DNA of 64,000 nucleotides. Source: Plectrocnemia conspersa (Eukaryota > Arthropoda > Insecta > Trichoptera > Polycentropodidae). Shown piece by piece: positions 58,626 to 64,000 of the stretch. The DNA lies in contig VTFK01000264.1 in NCBI GenBank assembly GCA_009617715.1, positions 62,001 through 126,000 of the forward strand, in the 5' to 3' direction. Made by a program: the position numbers and the translations under genes. The first letter of the stretch is position 1. Each line of letters starts with the position of its first letter. Below the pieces are notes generated by a model. That model was not told where the DNA came from, searched no databases, and saw only the letters and a program-made list of their open reading frames with translations.

Positions 58626-59029
58626 TATTTTTATTATTTCAGACACGCAGTATAAACATTCTATTGATGTGAAATTGTTTTGACATGCGTACTAACACTT
58701 ACCTCCTGGTGATAGAACTGCGGTGGGCCAATTTAAAAATGCATAATATTTTTATTCCATATAAACAAATTAAGTAAATTATACGTAATTTATTGAAGGT
58801 TAATCAAATCAGAGAAAAATATCATACTAATATATTATGGTTCTCAACTTTTTTTTTGTGTTCTTCCATACAATAAATAAATTAAATTGACAGGTCTAAA
58901 AACGGTCGAAAAGCTTTTAGCCAAATTTACAAATTTAATTAATATGATATTAAATCATAAAAACCGCTGATAAGACCAGTTATGGTATATGATATACAAA
59001 TACAATTACTATTTTGATATTATTATCTA
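58626..59029. other. AT-rich, no gene seen
   Basis: GGTTCTCAACTTTTTTTT near 58841 resembles a hAT terminus but has no partner. Confidence 0.4.
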
Positions 59030-59410
59030 ACATATTTTTATAATTAAGAAAGATACCTTTAGTTTTAAGTACATTTTTATTATACTTAATTCATTATTTA
59101 AATTATCTACAACTTCTTTCATATTATCACCTATGCAATACATTAATGTGTAGTCCGCAAACAGATGTATTTTACACTTTTTTACATTATTAAATATATC
59201 ATTAATATATAATATAAATAGCACGGGTCCCAATTTAGACCCCTGTGGTACACCGTGAGATATTAATTTCTCTAAGGAATATACATAATTTATTTAAACA
59301 TTTTTCTTAAATAATTATTAAACCATCTTAAAACTATTTCACTCACTTCTACTATTTCGCTTACAATTTCACTGTTGTCGATTAAACCAACAATAAAAAC
59401 TTTTTCACAG
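59030..59410 (-). pseudogene. Jockey-like reverse transcriptase fragment (palm domain)
   Basis: Minus strand: FIVGLIDNSEIVSEIVE region, VLRWFNNYLRKM, then LEKLISHGVPQGSKLGPVLF followed by ILYINDIFNN and KIHLFADYTLMYCIGDN, then LNNELSIIK. G-V-P-Q-G-S-x-L-G-P is motif B. F-A-D-Y-T is motif C, with the second catalytic Asp replaced by Tyr. Frameshift and stops on the N-terminal side. It is the longest of the four LINE scraps. Confidence 0.9.
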
Positions 59411-61539
59411 GTGAAAATTTCCTAGAAAAATAATAATAAGTATGACTAATTGTACTTTAGATGGTGTGTGTGCTTTAGACAAAGTAATTTTAAGAATAAT
59501 GTGTGATGTACATACTTTCTACTATGTTTTAATAAATGATAAATGTTTTACCTTTATTATGAATAATATAATTTACAAGCTTAAATATTGACAAAAAATT
59601 TAAGATATTTTACATATCTGAAAATATCTACAATAATATACAAATACAATATAAATATAACATATTTTTTTATTTGGCAATTTTTTTCGAAAATTCATAA
59701 GAAAATCAAGAATAAAAAATAAAAAAACTTATTTCTTAAAAAATGAAAACCAACGAGAAACATTAATGCCTATTTGTAAGATTAATTCAATGGGCATAGT
59801 AATAAATAAAGTGAGCATTTTAAAACATATGTTGTATTTTATAGTGAAAGCCTTCTTGCTTTCCTTTAACATAAGCTCCATCATATGTTGAGCTCTTTTA
59901 TAAAAACTCTGCTAATTTCAGTAATAAAAAAATTCGGGATATAATCTCAAATAGTTCATAAACACTACCGCAAAATTTTATAAATGCTCAGAAATACCTG
60001 AGTTATATATTTTAATTAAACTACACCGTAACAATTTTTTGTATTGTATTTTGGGTTCCTTAATATATTCAATTTTAAGAAGGTTCAAAAATAAAATTTA
60101 TAAGCTACCTAAATATTTCTAAATTTCTGATATATCGAATAGATGGACATACAAAATTTTGTTTCACTTAATTGTAAAGTAACAACATAACATTAATGTT
60201 TATGATAGTTTTCTATTGTATGATGATATATAATATATTTATTTAAGTATCACTATAAAAAATATTTATATTTAATTTAGCCATGTAGCTATTAATATTT
60301 GTTATGATGATTGTTTTATTACATCTGAATAATAATAATGTTGTAAGAGTAGGAATACATATTTCAATGTATTTCTATTATACCTGATAAGATGGTTAAA
60401 AATATTTCACCACGCATCAATAGCAAGAAAAAAATTGTATCTTGCAAAAATTCGGGCAAATACACAATATAACTGCTAACCGGACGCGTGATAGCATTTT
60501 GTCATCTATTCACGTGTTCACTTTGTGTGAATTGACATTCATTTTTCACAAATTGAAAATGCTTAAAATAAGGTAACGTATGATCGCAGGTACCTGATAA
60601 ATATTTTTTCTTAATTGGAAATTTCCAGACATGATGGAAATTTAAATGAAAACAGTGCTGAGATATGCTTTGGAACATACAATTCTATACATACCCTCAC
60701 ACTCAAGATTCGCAGAAGTAGCTGAGGCTCTACTGTGCAACATCCAATTGTACCGTAATAATCTCAGCACTGGCTAAGTATACACCGCACTTGTTCCGTA
60801 ATCTAAAGAAGAGTTTCTAAAGTACACCATTGAACCATTAAAACAAATAACATTATCCTCATACTCTTAAGGGATGCACAAATATTAAAAAAACACAGTT
60901 CATTGAAACTAGAGTCAATTATTATTCATTAGTAATACAGACTATAATTTATATGCTTACGATGAATTATATATTCAGAAAATCTATAAGAATCTTTTAG
61001 CAATGTTCAAATTATATCTAATATTTTAATATGTCCATTAATCGATGTAGTCTGAAAAAGTATCGATAGAAGTCAATGCAATAGTGTAAGTAAATTAGTT
61101 TGTAGTTTATTTTTTATTTACATCCTCATTCTAAAAAAAAATATGCATAATTCATAAAATTAAATAATGGATCCTTTGAATTATATTACATTTATTCTTT
61201 GCTGATTTGACATTTTTCTCAAGGAAAAACACTAGTCAACTAAAGCATTTTCTAAATTAAATAAAATCGAACTGATGTCACGATTTAATTTAGACAAAGA
61301 TTCTGATAATTCACGTATAGCATACATTATAACAGTGGTTTCCTTTATTATAAATGTATTTCCAACATTTTGTAATGAATAGATATTTTTTTAATGGTCA
61401 TAAGAGAAAATCCACTTATAAAGAAGATACTGGTGCTAATACAAAATAATGGGAATAAAACAAAAAAATAGAAACCTTAAAGCAAAAAATACAATTTATC
61501 CTATACGCAAGTTGTACGTATATCATTTTGCAACTAAAT
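59411..61539. other. AT-rich; one spaced inverted repeat
   Basis: CAGTGCTGAGAT at 60653-60664 pairs with ATCTCAGCACTG at 60761-60772, 96 bp apart, in a slightly GC-richer segment (60640-60860). The rest shows nothing supportable. Confidence 0.45.
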
Positions 61540-62060
61540 TTCTGGAAAAGCTATGACCAGTGAAATTATAAATATAATTGATGTTTTTTATGAGAACGAC
61601 ATTAAATGGAATAACCTAATTGGATTCAACGTCAACGTCAGGACACATGAAAGGTCTTTAAATATTTGTTAAAAGTAAAGCAGACGTTCTTCGTTCTTTA
61701 CAGAAGAACTTGACAAAATTTTTACAAAAATTAGTAATTACATCAAAAACAGTCGTTTAAAAACTTGTATGAAGATGTGTGTTGGATCTATTGCAATAGT
61801 GATTCAAAGAGGCTTGGAACTGCAAGAGGAACTTGTGTTTTACTTTGATGAAAATCACAAGAAAGAGGATAATTTATATAGGAACGATACATTTATTTTT
61901 TAACTTAATTATTTTAAATTTTTAGAAAATTTAGTGCTCACAAACACATCCACTGACTTAAAAAACAATGTAAAAGCATTCATAAAAAATTATAGCTATG
62001 AAAATCTTTAACTACAAAAAACAAGTTTCATCTCTAAAAGAATCTAGAATTAGCTTAGAG
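61540..62060 (+). pseudogene. hAT transposase relic, same family as 34735-36040
   Basis: TSEIINIIDVFYENDIKWNN then LIGFNV corresponds to the I-x-x-I-I-D-x-F-F-x-x-x-x-I-x-W-x-x-x-x-G region. RGLELQEELVFYFDENHKKE follows, then KAFIKNYSYENL. Nucleotide blocks GGAAAAGC, AAAGGTCTTTAAA and GAAAGCATTCATAAAAAAT-like text are shared with the minus-strand relic at 34735-36040. Stops interrupt it and no ends were found. Confidence 0.65.
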
Positions 62061-62061
62061 T

Positions 62062-62859
62062 TTAAATTTATTAGTACATTTACTAAAGTTATATTGTAAG
62101 TTTTTGAAAACGACGTCGTTATTCAAACCTGGTTAGCCATCCAGATGAGGCGATGAAATTGCCTTTAAGCCCCATTTTTTATTTTGTATTTCTTCTGCTC
62201 ATCATGATAAATCTTCACATAATCGTTTGCACTCCTTCAGCTTCTGAAAGCTCTGACGTATCATCCTCTTATTCTGAAAGTTCTGACATATTATGGATTC
62301 ACCTTTTTTTGAACTCTTTAATTTATATTATAATATTTTTAAATAAAGTAAGAAATTTTCACTTATAAATGAATGATATTTTTTCTCGTTAAATAACTAA
62401 TTACTATTTGGTGAAATAGCGTTTAAACAGTGGCAACTGTTCAAGCAATATCCACCCCTAAACTAGTTAGATATTGCTCCTATTTTAATTTATCAATCAT
62501 TAAAATCATTATTTTTTATTTATGAAGCAAATAAAATATTTATTTTTTTTAAATAAATTGGAAACCAGATTTTTAAAATAAAGATCCTGATCTATTGTAT
62601 AAACTTATTTATATTTTTTTATACTACGATTAATAAATAAATGATGAAAATATTTTTATTGTGAATTAGTATAAACATTATTATTAATTAAGTAGTAAGT
62701 ATAAAGTTAAAGCACTAGCATAATAATCACACACCTATAAGTATATAATAAAATATGTCACATAATTCGATCCACTTGAGATTTAGATCTTGCAACACCA
62801 TTCATTTACATTTTTTTTTTCTTTGATGTCTATATGTAACAAAATATTTTTTTTAAAAA
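62062..62859. other. AT-rich, no gene seen
   Basis: A short frame at 62153-62368 includes TPSASESSDVSSSYSESSD, a serine-rich simple stretch with an internal repeat of CTTCTGAAAGCTCTGACGTA-like text. It is not called as a gene. Confidence 0.4.
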
Positions 62860-63925
62860 ACGATGATTTTTGAGCTAATGTATTCTTTTGTTGTCGACCA
62901 ATGAAAAATAAGTATTCAAATATAAAATAAGATGGCCGACATCAACGTGACAACGGTTTCAATAATTTTGTTACGCGACAATAATTTTGATTAATTCATC
63001 GTGTGCGTTGTTCGATTTGACTGAATATAAAAACTCGGATTGCAAACTAACTAGATGTGTTATAACTACGAAAATATATACATAATGTGTGTGAGGATTA
63101 GAAGAATACATTGTTAAACTATATAAACAATCTTTGTGTTGAAATCTTCAAATTTTTAATTCCGAGGCCGAAAAGTGAGTTTTTTCTTTTGCAATACATA
63201 AACATTATCATGATTTAATGCATATATTCGTTAGATTTGACTGAAAATAATTACTCGAATTGCAAATAAACCAGGTACATTTGAAACGTGAACATGTAAT
63301 ATATACTTAGTCCGTATGCAGATTGAGGTTAATGTTGATCAAACCATATAAATGCTAATAAAACGTATCTTTTTTATCTATTGATATTTGGGGATACTGT
63401 CTTTCATGACGATCGCGTGACAATGATTGTGATGCAGTCGGTTATTTAAAGTTTAGGTTCCATTTTTGCGTATCTTATTGTTTGCTCGCATCATCTCAGC
63501 TTCTAAAAAACAAACAATAATTAAAATCTAAACACAATACTTAAACAGAGAACTGACAATGATATGACATACTAATTTGGCGAGGATGCAAATATTTAAA
63601 CTTTTAAATTAATTTTATATTTTTCCTAAAATGTCAGTCATGGGCTCTTGACTTTTTGATTTTTACGTTTTTTGTGCCATATAGTGATAATATTTAGGGT
63701 AGTGAGTGAGTTGTATACACCAAGGTATATAAATAAAATAAATTAAGACCATTATTAAAGCAAAAAAATTCACCTAAATCGTTCCATTCCGAGTGACGAT
63801 CCAAAGGACAACTCATAACTGTGTACTTTTATGGATGTTATCTAATATATGACGTTTTATACTAATAATTAATATGTGATTGCATACCTGGAATAATTGA
63901 TAGCCAAAATATCAAAATAGTCTCT
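62860..63925 (+). repeat. Promoter/first-exon repeat family, copy C
   Basis: Aligns with copy B over the CCAAT/ATGGCCGACATCAACGTGAC block, the GATTTGACTGAA block, the exon-like segment ending in AAAAGTGAGT (63168-63182) and intron-like text up to CATACCTGGAATAATTGATA. In place of the ATG there is TTG, and a TAA follows six codons later, so this copy cannot use that frame. A block (GATTTGACTGAAxATAA...TTGCAAA) is repeated within the copy at about 63015 and 63236. Extra sequence relative to copy B lies between about 63370 and 63840. Confidence 0.75.
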
Positions 63926-64000
63926 TTGAATAATAATGTTTATTGTGAAAGTACTACTTAGAAAGTCGGTGCTTTTGAAGGCAATGTTCCGCTCCTTTTA

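Noticed and set aside
57487..58860. A full hAT element between the G/C-rich terminus at 57487 and GGTTCTCAAC near 58841
   Set aside because: The two ends do not match as inverted repeats and no shared 8-bp flank exists.
62153..62368. Short frame with a hydrophobic start and serine-rich part as a secreted peptide
   Set aside because: The hydrophobic N-terminus is typical of AT-rich translation and the serine part is a local sequence repeat; no splice or promoter support.
1..64000. tRNA, rRNA, CRISPR arrays, bacterial operons or integrated viral genes
   Set aside because: No tRNA B-box with a matching A-box, no rRNA-like text, no spaced direct repeats and no viral structural or polymerase motifs were found. 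Reverse transcriptase pieces fit Jockey-like LINEs.

Overview
This is AT-rich eukaryotic DNA and looks like an arthropod genome, most likely an insect. The evidence is GT-AG splice signals, mariner/Tc1, hAT, piggyBac, Tigger/pogo and MULE transposons, Jockey-like LINE pieces, abundant TA microsatellite, and no prokaryotic gene layout. A hemipteran fits the mix of transposon families, but that is only a guess. No tRNA, rRNA, CRISPR array or operon was seen.

Host-gene signal is sparse. The best case is a first coding exon at 37732-37845 (+): a short proline-rich N-terminus ending at a consensus GTAAGT donor, with two overlapping upstream ORFs in the leader. Its other exons are not visible, so it probably has very long introns. 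Weaker host candidates are a terminal exon at 9379-9531 (+), a CpG-rich block at about 16730-17330, and a CpG-rich block with an open frame at 5592-5864 (-). Most of the sequence is intron or intergenic DNA.

Most recognisable content is transposon debris, often with exact ends and target-site duplications (TSDs). From left to right: a pogo-like MITE (2085-2272); a piggyBac-like MITE (2540-2741); a mariner-like transposase relic (13450-14325); GC-rich retroelement-like blocks (12181-12530, 14640-16390); a Tc1-like element (18434-19945) holding a 370-bp hAT insertion; a long-TIR element (24361-26363) with a matching MITE (21364-21530); an intact-ended hAT (26650-29413); a Tigger-type MITE (29683-30000); a hAT relic (34735-36040, -); an internally deleted Tigger (36105-37083); a rearranged hAT (38458-39421); another hAT derivative (40256-40888); a Cys-rich transposon-like unit (43861-44990); a piggyBac (46078-47948) inside a palindromic piggyBac-type MITE (45570-48278); a MULE (49019-50706); further hAT relics (22896-23120, 53422-54690, 61540-62060); and four Jockey-like reverse transcriptase scraps.

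The least explained structure is a three-copy repeat (105-475 on minus, 10891-11540 and 62860-63925 on plus). It carries a CCAAT/promoter-like segment, a conserved short frame starting MADINVTTV, and a first-exon-like frame with a GTGAGT donor that stays open in only one copy. Also notable are a hAT element containing an inverted copy of its own left end plus flanking DNA, and several near-perfect short-spacer inverted duplications, two of them inside transposase-like coding sequence.
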